Shown here: in pieces, positions 35,793 through 44,285 of the stretch | Position numbering within the stretch: position 1 is the first letter of the stretch | How the letters are laid out: every line of letters starts with the position of its first letter | From: an uncultured Clostridium sp. | GTDB taxonomy: Bacteria > Bacillota > Clostridia > Clostridiales > Clostridiaceae | DNA length: 64,000 bases | Assembly: GCF_947039605.1 (NCBI RefSeq) | Contig: NZ_CAMQZG010000013.1 | Span: forward strand, 16,887 to 80,886 | Reading direction: 5' to 3' | Notes under the pieces: generated by a model | Database searches by the model: none | The model's input: the letters and a program-made list of their open reading frames with translations, nothing else | Told to the model about the DNA's origin: nothing | Translations under genes and position numbers: made by a program

Positions 35793-37214
35793 ATGAACAA
35801 ACTTAGTGGTTGGTTAGAGAAAACTCTAATGCCTATCGCAGCTGTCATCGGTGGACAAAGACACCTTGGCGCTTTAAGAGACGGTTTCATCGCTACTCTT
35901 GGGGTTAACATGGTTGGTGCCATGGCTGTATTATTCAATAACATTATCTTTACAAGTGGTTCTTTAGCTGGTAAAAAGTTAAACGAGTCAGCTGGGTACG
36001 CAGAAAGTGTACAACCTATATTCGACAAATACGTAATACCTGTAATGGGAAGAGTTTGGTGGGCAACATTAGCTATTATAGCAATATTCTTAGTTGTTTC
36101 AATTTCATATAGCCTTGCTAAATCTTACGAAGTAGACGGTATTGCCGCTGCTATTACTGGTATCGCTTCTTACTTTGCAATACTTGCTGAAGCTGGTCCT
36201 AGAGTAGGTGGATTAACAATTTCAGAAGCTGGTACAGTAGCATTTTTAGATGCTAATGGTGCAGTTGTAGAAGTTGCTGCTGAAGCCCTAAATGGCGCTA
36301 CGCAGGCAACTATCGGAACATGGGGACAAATTCCAGTAGGAAACTTTGGTTCAACAGCTATGTTCGCTAGTATTATCGTAGCTATGGTTGGTACTCAATT
36401 ATTCGTAGCTATCACAAAAGCAGGATGGACATTCAAAATGCCTGAGCAAGTACCTCCAGCGGTATCAAAAGCTTTCTCAGCAATCATCCCTTCAACTATA
36501 ACAATATTATTATTCAGTATCATTGGTGTAGTATTCACTAATTTCGTAGAAATACCATTCCTTGATATCGTTAATAAGTTCATTCAAGAGCCTCTTGTAA
36601 AACTTGGACAATCTCCAATCACTTACATTGGTTTAGTAATGTTCTCACAATTATTATGGTTCTTCGGATTACACGGATCAAACATTATCGATCCTGCTAT
36701 GAACTCAATGTATAGACCTCCATTATTAGAAAATATGGAAGCATTCCAAAATGGCTTAGGTCAAGAGGCTATGCAAACATTAACAAGAAACTTCGTTGAC
36801 GTTTATGCTCAACCAGGTGGATCAGGTGCTACTCTTGCATTACTTGTTGCTATATTCTTCTTCGCGAAGAGACAAGAGCAAAGAGAATTATTCAAGCTTG
36901 CTATCGCTCCAGGTTTATTCCAAATCAATGAGCCAGTAATCTTTGGTATGCCACTTGTATTAAACCCAATTATGTTTATACCATTTATATTCACACCAGC
37001 TATCTGTTTAACAATAGCGTATGTATTCACAGAAATCATACCATTTGCTAACAAGATATGTGTTGAAACACCATGGACAACACCTCCAATCCTTAGTGCA
37101 TTCCTTGCAACAGGTGGAGATATCAAAGCGGCATTACTTGCTGCTGCATTATTCGCTTTATCAGTGTTAATCTACACACCATTTATTATAGCTTCAAACA
37201 GAGAAGAAGTTTAA
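35793..37214 (+). CDS. PTS lactose/cellobiose-type IIC permease
   Basis: 473 aa, about ten membrane segments. MNKLSGWLEKTLMPIAAVIG and RHLGALRDGFI are the family's N-terminal signature. LLWFFGLHGSNI (~residue 290) and LFQINEPVIFGMPLVLNP (~370-385) are the conserved substrate-site region with the glutamate of NEPV. It transports and, with IIB/IIA, phosphorylates a disaccharide such as cellobiose; the exact sugar cannot be read from sequence. No phospho-glycosidase is in the operon, which is unusual for this class. A strong AGGGGGG site precedes it. Confidence 0.94.
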   Translation: MNKLSGWLEKTLMPIAAVIGGQRHLGALRDGFIATLGVNMVGAMAVLFNNIIFTSGSLAGKKLNESAGYAESVQPIFDKYVIPVMGRVWWATLAIIAIFLVVSISYSLAKSYEVDGIAAAITGIASYFAILAEAGPRVGGLTISEAGTVAFLDANGAVVEVAAEALNGATQATIGTWGQIPVGNFGSTAMFASIIVAMVGTQLFVAITKAGWTFKMPEQVPPAVSKAFSAIIPSTITILLFSIIGVVFTNFVEIPFLDIVNKFIQEPLVKLGQSPITYIGLVMFSQLLWFFGLHGSNIIDPAMNSMYRPPLLENMEAFQNGLGQEAMQTLTRNFVDVYAQPGGSGATLALLVAIFFFAKRQEQRELFKLAIAPGLFQINEPVIFGMPLVLNPIMFIPFIFTPAICLTIAYVFTEIIPFANKICVETPWTTPPILSAFLATGGDIKAALLAAALFALSVLIYTPFIIASNREEV

Positions 37215-37227
37215 TAAATAAAAAATT

Positions 37228-37258
37228 AATGGTATGGGGCTTTGCCTCATACCATTTT
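37228..37258 (+). terminator. Terminator of the PTS IIB-IIB-IIC operon
   Basis: AATGGTATGGGGC-TTT-GCCTCATACCATT followed by seven Ts. Confidence 0.92.
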
Positions 37259-37383
37259 TTTATTTAACTACTACTCTTTTTCTTACTTAACAATTACTTT
37301 TTATTATTATGTTCTATTATTCATTGTTTATATATATTTTTATAGTATAATTTTTATATAAAATACGTTAGAGGTGATTTAAT

Positions 37384-37953
37384 TTGAAGGGATTCAAAGA
37401 AACTGCTGAGATCAATTATTCAGCTAAAGATATTTTTAAAATCTTTAAAAAAATGATCAAACAAGACTTTCCAAGATTTAATGAAAAGGAAGCTATTGGT
37501 ACTTCAACAAAAAAGACAATAGGACACTATACAACTAAAAGTGCAGAGGCTTATGTAGAAATTTCAGACTATAAAGAAAATGCAGTATATGAAATAACTA
37601 CAATTACATCTAAAACACAAACTACATTTGTATCAAGATATGAACTTGAAGTTATTGATGAAAACACTACACTTTTAAGTCTAAATGAATATCAAATTGG
37701 TGAAGGATTCTTTGTAGCAGTTAATACCTTTGTTCAAACAATGTTTTTCAAGAATAGATTTAAAACTAGATTTAGTTATTTAAAGCAAGGTCTTGAAGCT
37801 GCTTTAGTAGAAGAAAAAGAAAGAACTACACCTAAAACAAAAGGTGAAAATGCTCTTGATAGTTCTACTCCTTTAGATGAAGTTGCTATTAATCAAAATG
37901 ATGATAATGATATAAGCATTGAAATTAAAGAAAAAGAAAATATAGTTGAGTAA
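37384..37953 (+). CDS. DUF3284 protein
   Basis: 189 aa, TTG start behind GAGGTG. The first ~140 residues match DUF3284 (FKETAEINYSAKDIFKIFKK, then KSAEAYVEISDYKENAVYEI), a START/SRPBCC-like fold often found beside cellobiose-type PTS genes. The C-terminal 45 residues are acidic and probably disordered. The ligand is unknown. It follows the PTS operon after a terminator and so has its own promoter. Confidence 0.82.
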   Translation: MKGFKETAEINYSAKDIFKIFKKMIKQDFPRFNEKEAIGTSTKKTIGHYTTKSAEAYVEISDYKENAVYEITTITSKTQTTFVSRYELEVIDENTTLLSLNEYQIGEGFFVAVNTFVQTMFFKNRFKTRFSYLKQGLEAALVEEKERTTPKTKGENALDSSTPLDEVAINQNDDNDISIEIKEKENIVE

Positions 37954-37968
37954 TTACTCTCTTTAATT

Positions 37969-38000
37969 AGAATAATACCCCTCTTTGGGGTATTATTCTT
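37969..38000 (+). terminator. Terminator of the DUF3284 gene
   Basis: AGAATAATACCCC-TCTTT-GGGGTATTATTCT followed by Ts. Confidence 0.9.
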
Positions 38001-38288
38001 TTATTTTAACTATTTTGATATCTGTTAGCTTACTTTCAATATTATAATGATATGTCTAGCTAGATATTTTTTATAAAAGTTTAAAAAATATTTAGTTTTT
38101 TTATTGACTTATCAATGATTATATATTATTATTAATACATAATCCTAATTGATAATATTTTTCAATTAGAGCATAATAGAATTTAATGATATCACACACA
38201 TCATTAATTCAAGATATACACAATAATTATATCCCTAATATAATTAAATTTTTTTGACTTCTTAAACTAAAAAATAACGTAGAAAAAA
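38001..38288. other. AT-rich spacer without recognised features
   Basis: No open frame or hairpin of note. It may contain further decayed pst sequence, but nothing is recognisable. Confidence 0.3.
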
Positions 38289-38315
38289 AGCAAGGTACAC
38301 TACCCTTGCTTTTTT
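38289..38315. terminator. Hairpin terminator at the end of the pst remnant
   Basis: AGCAAGG pairs with CCTTGCT, with T-runs on both strands. It probably once ended the phosphate-uptake operon on the minus strand. Confidence 0.65.
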
Positions 38316-38379
38316 CATTCCTTCAAATAAATTCTTAGATAAAATATCTTGTGTATTTGCAAACTCTTTTACCTCTTCA

Positions 38380-38532
38380 ATTACCTTTTCCAACTATCAT
38401 AGTTTCTCCTATCACTCTTGATATAGCTAATATAAATGAAGATACTATTCCTTATAAAGCCTCCCGTATAGCAATTCTTCTAACTACTTCAAATTTCGTA
38501 GCCCCCACAGTTAATTCTAATAGATGCATGTT
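38380..38532 (-). pseudogene. Remnant of a phosphate ABC permease gene (pstC/pstA type)
   Basis: Translation on the minus strand gives HLLELTVGATKFEVVRRI, a TAA stop about five residues later, then GIVSSFILAISRVIGETMIV. LGATxxExVRR is the conserved permease loop and RxIGETM is characteristic of PstC. The match covers only about 50 codons, contains an internal stop and has no start or remaining domain. With the PstS remnant upstream in the right order, it marks a decayed pst operon. Confidence 0.7.
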
Positions 38533-38760
38533 AAATCAAAAATCTTAATTATTGAGACTTTGTTAAGTTATAAATCTTTTTTTCAACTTAAATTAATATG
38601 AATATTGATATTTACAAGCTTATAAGTGTGTGATAAACTATTGTTGTCCTATCTGGACTATTCTAGACTTATGTTTACATAAAATTTAGAATATCAATAA
38701 TTGCCTATGGCAATTTTTGCGTACTTTATGTGCAAAAAAGTTTAATTTAATCTATACAGA
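38533..38760. other. Decayed region between pst remnants
   Basis: No frame is preserved. Short repeats such as TTGCCTATGGCAA (38701-38713) are present. Confidence 0.3.
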
Positions 38761-38800
38761 AAAGACCAGTAAGGATAACTGTCCCTTACTGGTCTTTTTC
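38761..38800. terminator. Bidirectional hairpin terminator
   Basis: AAAGACCAGTAAGG pairs with CCTTACTGGTCTTT, with T/A runs on both sides. In pst operons a terminator after pstS is common; that reading is inferred. Confidence 0.8.
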
Positions 38801-38843
38801 ATTCTATATACAAAGTTTTATTTGGGAGCAAAATCTTATAATT

Positions 38844-38975
38844 TTACTTTTGAATTTTTTCAAGTTCTTTAGTATAGTCTTCTGCTATTAATGGAATATA
38901 TCCAACCTCTTGGACTTTAATATTACCAAATGTAGGCTCTATTGTACCTTTAACCGCATCTATGAATATGTTTAT
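38844..38975 (-). pseudogene. Remnant of the phosphate-binding protein gene pstS (C-terminus)
   Basis: The minus strand reads FIDAVKGTIEPTFGNIKV, then EVGYIPLIAEDYTKELEKIQ and a stop. EVGYIP near the C-terminus is the PstS signature. Only about 42 codons remain; a stop lies just upstream and the rest of the gene is gone. It lies about 20 bases downstream of the MutS2-like gene and before the permease remnant. Confidence 0.65.
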
Positions 38976-38993
38976 CTATCAGGGCTTCTTTTT

Positions 38994-40907
38994 TTATTTT
39001 TCCTTGTTCTTCTTTATTTCTTTTTGTATTTTTTTTAATGCTTTTTTAGATCCTCTTTCTATATCATGTCCTAATTTTCTATCTTTGTAAGATGTAAATA
39101 TTGAATCTAAATCATAATCATCAGGATAAAGTTCACTAGCTTTAATATTCATAGTAACTCTTGTTTTATTTATCTCTTTAAATTCATGATTATAATATAC
39201 TGTAAGATTATTAAGTTCATCAATTGGTTTATAAACTACTGCTACCTCATCAAAATCTAATAAATTAACCTTATCACCTTTAAAGTAATCTACCTCTATA
39301 ACATTATTTATAACTTCAACTTCATTATTAATATTTCTTCTAACCTTACTTTCAACTACTTTTTCATAGCTATAATCTTTATCCTCTATATACCTTTTTG
39401 CTTTATCTAAAATCCGCTCTTCAATTCCCATTTTTTTAGATATCCAAAGTGCATTACTTTGCCCTGATTTTCCTATTAAAAGTTTATATAAAGGTTTTAA
39501 GCTCTCACTCTCAAATTGCATAGCTGCATTTTCAAAATCACTATGATTTTCAGAAAATCTTTTAATCTCACCATAGTGAGTTGTTGCAACTGTTATAGCA
39601 CCTTTTTTATAAAACTCTTCTAATATAGCTATAGCAATACCTGCACCTTCATTAGGCTCTGTACCTGACCCAATCTCATCTGAAAGTATAAGCGTTTTAT
39701 TATTTGTATTTCTAATTATATCTGATAGATTTTTCATATGTGATGAAAATGTACTAAGAGAATTTTCTATACTTTGATTATCTCCTATATCAACAAAAAC
39801 ATTTTTAAACATACCTATATTAGTATTCTTATCTGCTGCAATATGAAAACCACTTTGAACTGCTAATGTAAGTATACCAACAGTTTTTAAAACTATAGTT
39901 TTACCACCAGCATTTGGCCCTGTTATAATCATACTTCTATACTTTGAACCTATCTCAAAATCTAATGGTACTGCATTATTCTCTAAAAGCGGATGTTTTC
40001 CTTTGATTATATTAACATATCCTCTATCATTAATTTCAGGTTTTACTCCTGATATATTTTTACTATACTTAGCCTTTGCAAATATCATATCAAACTGTGC
40101 TACTACCTCAATATTCAACTTAATTTCTCTAATATATTCAAAAACCTTATTATTTATTTCTGCTAATATTCTAAACTCTTCTATAGACTCTTCAACTCTT
40201 AAAACATTTAACTCACTCACATACTTTGAAATACTACTTGGTTCTATAAATACAGTTGAACCTTTTGATGATACCTCTATAATTTCACCCTGAACATGAT
40301 TTTTGTAAGAAGCCTTTATAGGAACTGTAAACCTCCCATCTCTTTTACTTACAAAAAATTCTTGAATATACTCTTTATTTCCTGAACTACTTAAAAACTT
40401 TTTAAGTCTTTCCTGTATTTTTTCTTCACACGCTTCTATAAGTCTTCTTGCTTTTTTAAGCTCCTTACTTGCATCATCCGCGATTTTATTCCCTTTTATA
40501 GAAACTTCTATCTCTTCTTCTACACTTATTAAATCAGTAATTGATAAACAATAACTAGATAGCATAGGTGCATAACTTTCCTTATCCTTCATTGAATTTT
40601 TAAGTTTTCTACATCCTCTTAGAAAATTACTTATCTCTATAAGTTCTCTTGCCTCAACAATAATCCCTTTCTCTACACTCTCTATATGATCTTTTATATT
40701 TAATATTCCATAAAGAGGAATATGATTCATCATATCTAGAATAGCAACTCCTTCTGATGTTTCACTTAACTTTCTTTCAACAACCCTTAAATCTGCTGAA
40801 GGTTTTATATTATCAATTAGCTCTCTCCCAAGTCCACTAACGCAATTCTTTTTAACTAACTCTTTTAAATTTTCATACTGCAATTTTTCAAATGTATTAT
40901 TATTCAT
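38994..40907 (-). CDS. MutS2-like ATPase without the Smr domain
   Basis: 637 aa. The MutS core and ATPase are clear: Walker A ITGPNAGGKT (~residue 330), ILSDEIGSGTEPNEG Walker B/D-loop and ATTHYGEIKRF. Full MutS2 proteins have about 780 residues and end in an Smr nuclease domain; this one ends in a lysine-rich helix (KKALKKIQKEIKKNKEK) without it. It belongs to the shorter MutS-related group and is probably a DNA- or ribosome-associated ATPase. A full MutS2 may exist elsewhere in the genome. It is not part of an operon. Confidence 0.85.
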   Translation of the reverse strand: MNNNTFEKLQYENLKELVKKNCVSGLGRELIDNIKPSADLRVVERKLSETSEGVAILDMMNHIPLYGILNIKDHIESVEKGIIVEARELIEISNFLRGCRKLKNSMKDKESYAPMLSSYCLSITDLISVEEEIEVSIKGNKIADDASKELKKARRLIEACEEKIQERLKKFLSSSGNKEYIQEFFVSKRDGRFTVPIKASYKNHVQGEIIEVSSKGSTVFIEPSSISKYVSELNVLRVEESIEEFRILAEINNKVFEYIREIKLNIEVVAQFDMIFAKAKYSKNISGVKPEINDRGYVNIIKGKHPLLENNAVPLDFEIGSKYRSMIITGPNAGGKTIVLKTVGILTLAVQSGFHIAADKNTNIGMFKNVFVDIGDNQSIENSLSTFSSHMKNLSDIIRNTNNKTLILSDEIGSGTEPNEGAGIAIAILEEFYKKGAITVATTHYGEIKRFSENHSDFENAAMQFESESLKPLYKLLIGKSGQSNALWISKKMGIEERILDKAKRYIEDKDYSYEKVVESKVRRNINNEVEVINNVIEVDYFKGDKVNLLDFDEVAVVYKPIDELNNLTVYYNHEFKEINKTRVTMNIKASELYPDDYDLDSIFTSYKDRKLGHDIERGSKKALKKIQKEIKKNKEK

Positions 40908-40985
40908 TTATCCCATATCCTTTCTTTTTTAAAATAAACATATGGAGATACATAGGCTATCACTAATTTAATTTTATATAAAAAA

Positions 40986-41007
40986 AAGCTGTGGATATCC
41001 ACAGCTT
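40986..41007 (-). terminator. Palindromic hairpin, terminator for thiT
   Basis: AAGCTGTGGATATCCACAGCTT is a perfect palindrome with a run of Ts after it on the minus strand. Confidence 0.7.
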
Positions 41008-41299
41008 ACAATTCAAATACTACTTTATAAAGAAATTTTTATATAACTTCCTTATAATTTATTATATCAATAGTACCTTATCAAGCTTTTCGTATCTCCA
41101 TAGAAACCTAAATAATCGCATCGCAAACAAAGGTCTATCACCTCATTACTTTTAACAATTATTCAATAATTTAATTTTCTATTTTAATACTACCCCGCTC
41201 ATAAAGCACCTCTTTAATTCTTATTTTTTATATCTTAATCCTAGCATATTAAATTTTTCATTTCAATATATGTCGCTAAATTTAACATAAACTTTATTT
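41008..41299. other. Region between mutS2-like gene and thiT
   Basis: No recognised gene. On the minus strand a 24-codon open stretch (41067-41141, GTG start) has protein-like composition; it is discussed as a finding. Promoters for the mutS2-like gene must lie at its left edge. Confidence 0.35.
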
Positions 41300-41926
41300 T
41301 TAGTATACATGTTTCTTTAATCTTTTTATTGGCAGTAGCATTATAACTATAATACTTAAAACCCCAACAACTCCAGCAGAGCTAACGTTATAAGTAATTG
41401 AGTACCACCAAAGGTTCATCCCTGGAGGTGCATACATTCCATAGAAATATACTCCTGATATTATATTAGCTAGTACACTTAAAAATACAGCTATTATAGA
41501 ACCAATCAAAATTTGAGATCTTTTCTCTCTACCGACTATACCTGCAAGTCCAAGTGTTACGCTTGCTAAAACATAGTCCATAAGAGCCTCTGCAATTCCA
41601 ACTATATGTCCACCTGTTATAAGAAGTAAAACTCCATAAATAAGGCCACAAGTCATCCCCTCCGTAATTCCATAAAAAATCGAAACAAGCATTATTGGAA
41701 GGAATGGCAGAAGATTTATCCCTCCACCTTGTGGATATGCAATAAACTTTATAAATGATAATACAAATGCCATTGCTGCAAATATAGCAATAACTATCAT
41801 CTGCTTTAAACTTGGTTTTTTCTTCTTAAATCCCACTCCTATGAATACGATAAAAGCAATACTTATAATATAAGTTAGTATGTTTACAATCTCTACATGT
41901 TGTAAAACTTGATTATACTGTGACAT
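41300..41926 (-). CDS. thiT: Thiamine ECF transporter substrate-binding protein
   Basis: 208 aa, six membrane segments after a short N-terminal helix, as in ThiT. FIAYPQGGGINLLPFLPIMLVS and the aromatic MNLWWYSITYN near residue 170 fit the thiamine pocket of the family. The TPP riboswitch directly upstream supports thiamine as the ligand. The S component would use shared ECF ATPases and EcfT encoded elsewhere. It is monocistronic. Confidence 0.93.
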   Translation of the reverse strand: MSQYNQVLQHVEIVNILTYIISIAFIVFIGVGFKKKKPSLKQMIVIAIFAAMAFVLSFIKFIAYPQGGGINLLPFLPIMLVSIFYGITEGMTCGLIYGVLLLITGGHIVGIAEALMDYVLASVTLGLAGIVGREKRSQILIGSIIAVFLSVLANIISGVYFYGMYAPPGMNLWWYSITYNVSSAGVVGVLSIIVIMLLPIKRLKKHVY

Positions 41927-42065
41927 AAAAATATCCCCTCTCTTTTATTTATTGTCTGCTAATATAATGCCCTAAAATCAAAAAAACAATATTTCTTTGC
42001 AGAAATATTGTCATAAATCAAAATTAAGCATTATGAAGCGTTCCTCAAAATGACTTAAAAAGAAA

Positions 42066-42149
42066 TAGCTTTCCTACGTTGGTACTAACCAAACAGGTTC
42101 AAGGGTTAATTCTAAATAGAATCTCTCAGCTATAAGCACCCCTAGCAAG
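42066..42149 (-). promoter_or_regulatory. TPP riboswitch of thiT
   Basis: On the minus strand the core elements appear in order: GGGGTGC, CTGAGA, ACCCTTGAACCTG, then TTAGTACCAACGTAGGAAAGC. These match the thi-box consensus. With bound TPP the transcript is expected to stop or block translation of thiT. Confidence 0.96.
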
Positions 42150-42218
42150 ATATTAAATTTTAAATATTTATTATAGCTATTTTATAATAAGTATATACAA
42201 TTGTCAAATTCTTCTTAT

Positions 42219-42914
42219 TTATTCGCATATGAATTTATATCCAACACCTCTAATTGTTTGTATAAACATTGGATTCTTATCATCCATTTCTATTTTTTGT
42301 CTTAAATGTCTAATATGAACATCAACTGTTCTAGTTTCCCCAATGTACTCATATCCCCATATTCTATCAAGCAAAACCTCTCTTGTAATAATTGACCCTT
42401 TGTTTTTTATCAATATTTTTAATATTTCAAATTCTTTTAAAGTTAAATCAACAATATTTTCATTTTTTCTAACTTCTCTAGTTTGTAAATTCACTGCTAC
42501 ATCACCAAACTTAACTAAATTGCTTTCAGTTTTAACACTTGAGCTTCTTCTTAGTTGTGCCTTCACTCTAGCGACAAGTTCTCTTACTGAAAATGGCTTT
42601 GTCATATAATCATCAGCACCAATCTCAAGCCCAACAATCTTGTCTATCTCCTCACCCTTTGCTGTAAGCATAATAATTGGTGTATTTCCTATCACGCTAT
42701 CTTTTCTAATTTCTTTACAAACTTCAAATCCATCCATAACCGGCAACATCAAATCAAGTACTATAAGGTCTACTTGTCTTTCTTTTGCAAGTTCAACAGC
42801 TTCTCCACCATCAGCTGCCTGAATAGTCTTAAATCCATTTTTCTCTAAATTAAACTTAATAAGTTCTCTTATATGCATTTCATCATCAACTATTAAAATC
42901 CTTTTATCTAACAT
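42219..42914 (-). CDS. OmpR/PhoB-family response regulator (PhoP-like), orphan
   Basis: 231 aa. The receiver domain has DDE (~10-12), the phosphorylation Asp in LIVLDLMLPVMDG (D53) and the KPF lysine. The winged-helix output domain ends TRTVDVHIRHLRQKI...IQTIRGVGYKF. The sequence is of the PhoP/WalR/PhoB type. No sensor kinase gene adjoins it: the next gene upstream is an unrelated hypothetical. The nearby pst remnants suggest a former phosphate-control locus (inference). Confidence 0.93.
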   Translation of the reverse strand: MLDKRILIVDDEMHIRELIKFNLEKNGFKTIQAADGGEAVELAKERQVDLIVLDLMLPVMDGFEVCKEIRKDSVIGNTPIIMLTAKGEEIDKIVGLEIGADDYMTKPFSVRELVARVKAQLRRSSSVKTESNLVKFGDVAVNLQTREVRKNENIVDLTLKEFEILKILIKNKGSIITREVLLDRIWGYEYIGETRTVDVHIRHLRQKIEMDDKNPMFIQTIRGVGYKFICE

Positions 42915-43084
42915 AATTTACTCCCCCAACTTATATATTTCACCTATTTCTTCTGGCTACTAATCTTCCTCAATACCGTTATTATAACAACCATATTATT
43001 ATCACACAATAAGGCATATCATAAACTTAATCTATTCTTAATATAAAATGTCAAAACTAATAAAAAAAAGACTAACCACATAAA

Positions 43085-43666
43085 TTAATCTTTCTCATTA
43101 TTTAAAAGAATACTTTTCATAAATCTCATAAATTTTATCTTATTTAACTTTAAACTACTCAAGAATTTTTTTTCATCTTCTACTGTAGTAAAAATCATTT
43201 TAGGTAAACTAATTCTCTGAAACAAAATACTTTTATTTATAAAATATAAATTTTCTCCCTCTGTAATAATACTATCTACTTTCTTTAAATTAAATGTTAT
43301 TGTAGATTTATTTATGCTAATTATAGAAATATTATTTAAAGTATCTATTCTTACAGTATCAATATCTATTTTTCTATTTTCATCACTATGCATCTTTAAA
43401 TATTCAATCATTGATAATTTATTTTTTACTACATTATCCAAGATAATAATTTTATATCCTAATATAGTATTAATAATTATATTTTCTTCTTCAATTACAC
43501 TTAATATATCTCCCCTATCAAGTTCTAATATAATATCTAGTTCCTTTATTATAATCTTATCATGATAAAAAGCTATTTCTATATTATTTTCCTTACCTAT
43601 ATATATCCCCTTATCTTTTATAGTTTTTATATATTCCTCTCCACTTAATTTATAAACTACCCCCAT
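43085..43666 (-). CDS. Hypothetical protein, beta-rich
   Basis: 193 aa, Ile/Lys/Glu-rich, no signal peptide or membrane segment. Repeated short beta-like strands (GKENNIEIAFYHDKIIIKELDIILELDRGD) suggest a PH- or sandwich-like fold. I recognise no family. The ATG lies behind a GGGG-containing site. A weak hairpin overlapping the stop codon (43067-43093) may terminate it. It lies upstream of the response regulator gene, but the spacing of 170 bases gives no sign of coupling. Confidence 0.5.
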   Translation of the reverse strand: MGVVYKLSGEEYIKTIKDKGIYIGKENNIEIAFYHDKIIIKELDIILELDRGDILSVIEEENIIINTILGYKIIILDNVVKNKLSMIEYLKMHSDENRKIDIDTVRIDTLNNISIISINKSTITFNLKKVDSIITEGENLYFINKSILFQRISLPKMIFTTVEDEKKFLSSLKLNKIKFMRFMKSILLNNEKD

Positions 43667-43770
43667 ATTGTCCCCCTAAAATACACTTTAATAAATTATA
43701 GTCATAAATTTTAAACTACAATTTAATAAACTAAAAATCATTTTTAAACTTTTTTAAAAAGACATAAAAA

Positions 43771-43805
43771 AACTACTTCCTAGTCTAAAATGCTAAGAAG
43801 TAGTT
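43771..43805 (-). terminator. Terminator of the small membrane protein gene
   Basis: AACTACTTCTTAG pairs with CTAGGAAGTAGTT on the minus strand and is followed by a T-run. Confidence 0.85.
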
Positions 43806-43873
43806 AAATATTTTTTCACCTTTAGTTCACTTTAGAAATATTTATTTATTTATTGTAAATATTTCTAAAGCCA

Positions 43874-44065
43874 CTAATTTTTTTGAACTGTTATGTTAAG
43901 ATTTACATCTTTATTATGAGCAAACTCATTTGTTTCATTAATAATAATTTGTTTTTTATCTTGTTCTTGTCTTTTATGTATCACGTAAATCCCTAAACTG
44001 ACCATTGCTACAACTCCCACTAAAATCAAACCTATAATTCTTGTTTTCATCTTTTCCCTCTTCAT
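43874..44065 (-). CDS. Small single-pass membrane protein
   Basis: 63 aa if started at the ATG behind GAGGATAAAG; a second ATG five codons in also has a GAGGG site, and a GTG further upstream has none. One membrane segment (IIGLILVGVVAMVSLGIYVI) follows a basic N-terminus, and a short polar Asn/Lys-rich tail lies outside. It could be a membrane peptide or an uncleaved signal-anchor protein. Nothing assigns a function. Confidence 0.45.
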   Translation of the reverse strand: MKREKMKTRIIGLILVGVVAMVSLGIYVIHKRQEQDKKQIIINETNEFAHNKDVNLNITVQKN

Positions 44066-44175
44066 CTTTATCCTCTTCACACTTTTAAACTTTTAAATTA
44101 AACTCTAATTAAATTCTACCTTTATCTTTTGCCTTATATGTAACTTTTTGATTACCTTTTTATAAAATCTCAAAA

Positions 44176-44207
44176 AAGGTACAGTAAAATTAAATTTACC
44201 GCACCTT
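44176..44207 (-). terminator. Terminator of trpS
   Basis: AAGGTGCGGTAAA pairs with TTTACTGTACCTT, with Ts after it on the minus strand. Confidence 0.75.
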
Positions 44208-44285
44208 CTTATATAATTTCTTAATTACCACTTAAATCTAATATAAAATTCTTTCTATATTATAATCTAAAAATTCACTTTCAAA

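Noticed and set aside
38351..38548. A 65-codon plus-strand open frame
   Set aside because: It is the antisense shadow of the PstC remnant; the minus-strand translation matches the permease loop and GETM motif, while the plus-strand protein has no features and no ribosome site.
41095..41141. A riboswitch before the mutS2-like gene
   Set aside because: The GC-richer patch did not match any known class, and the short open frame explains its composition as well.
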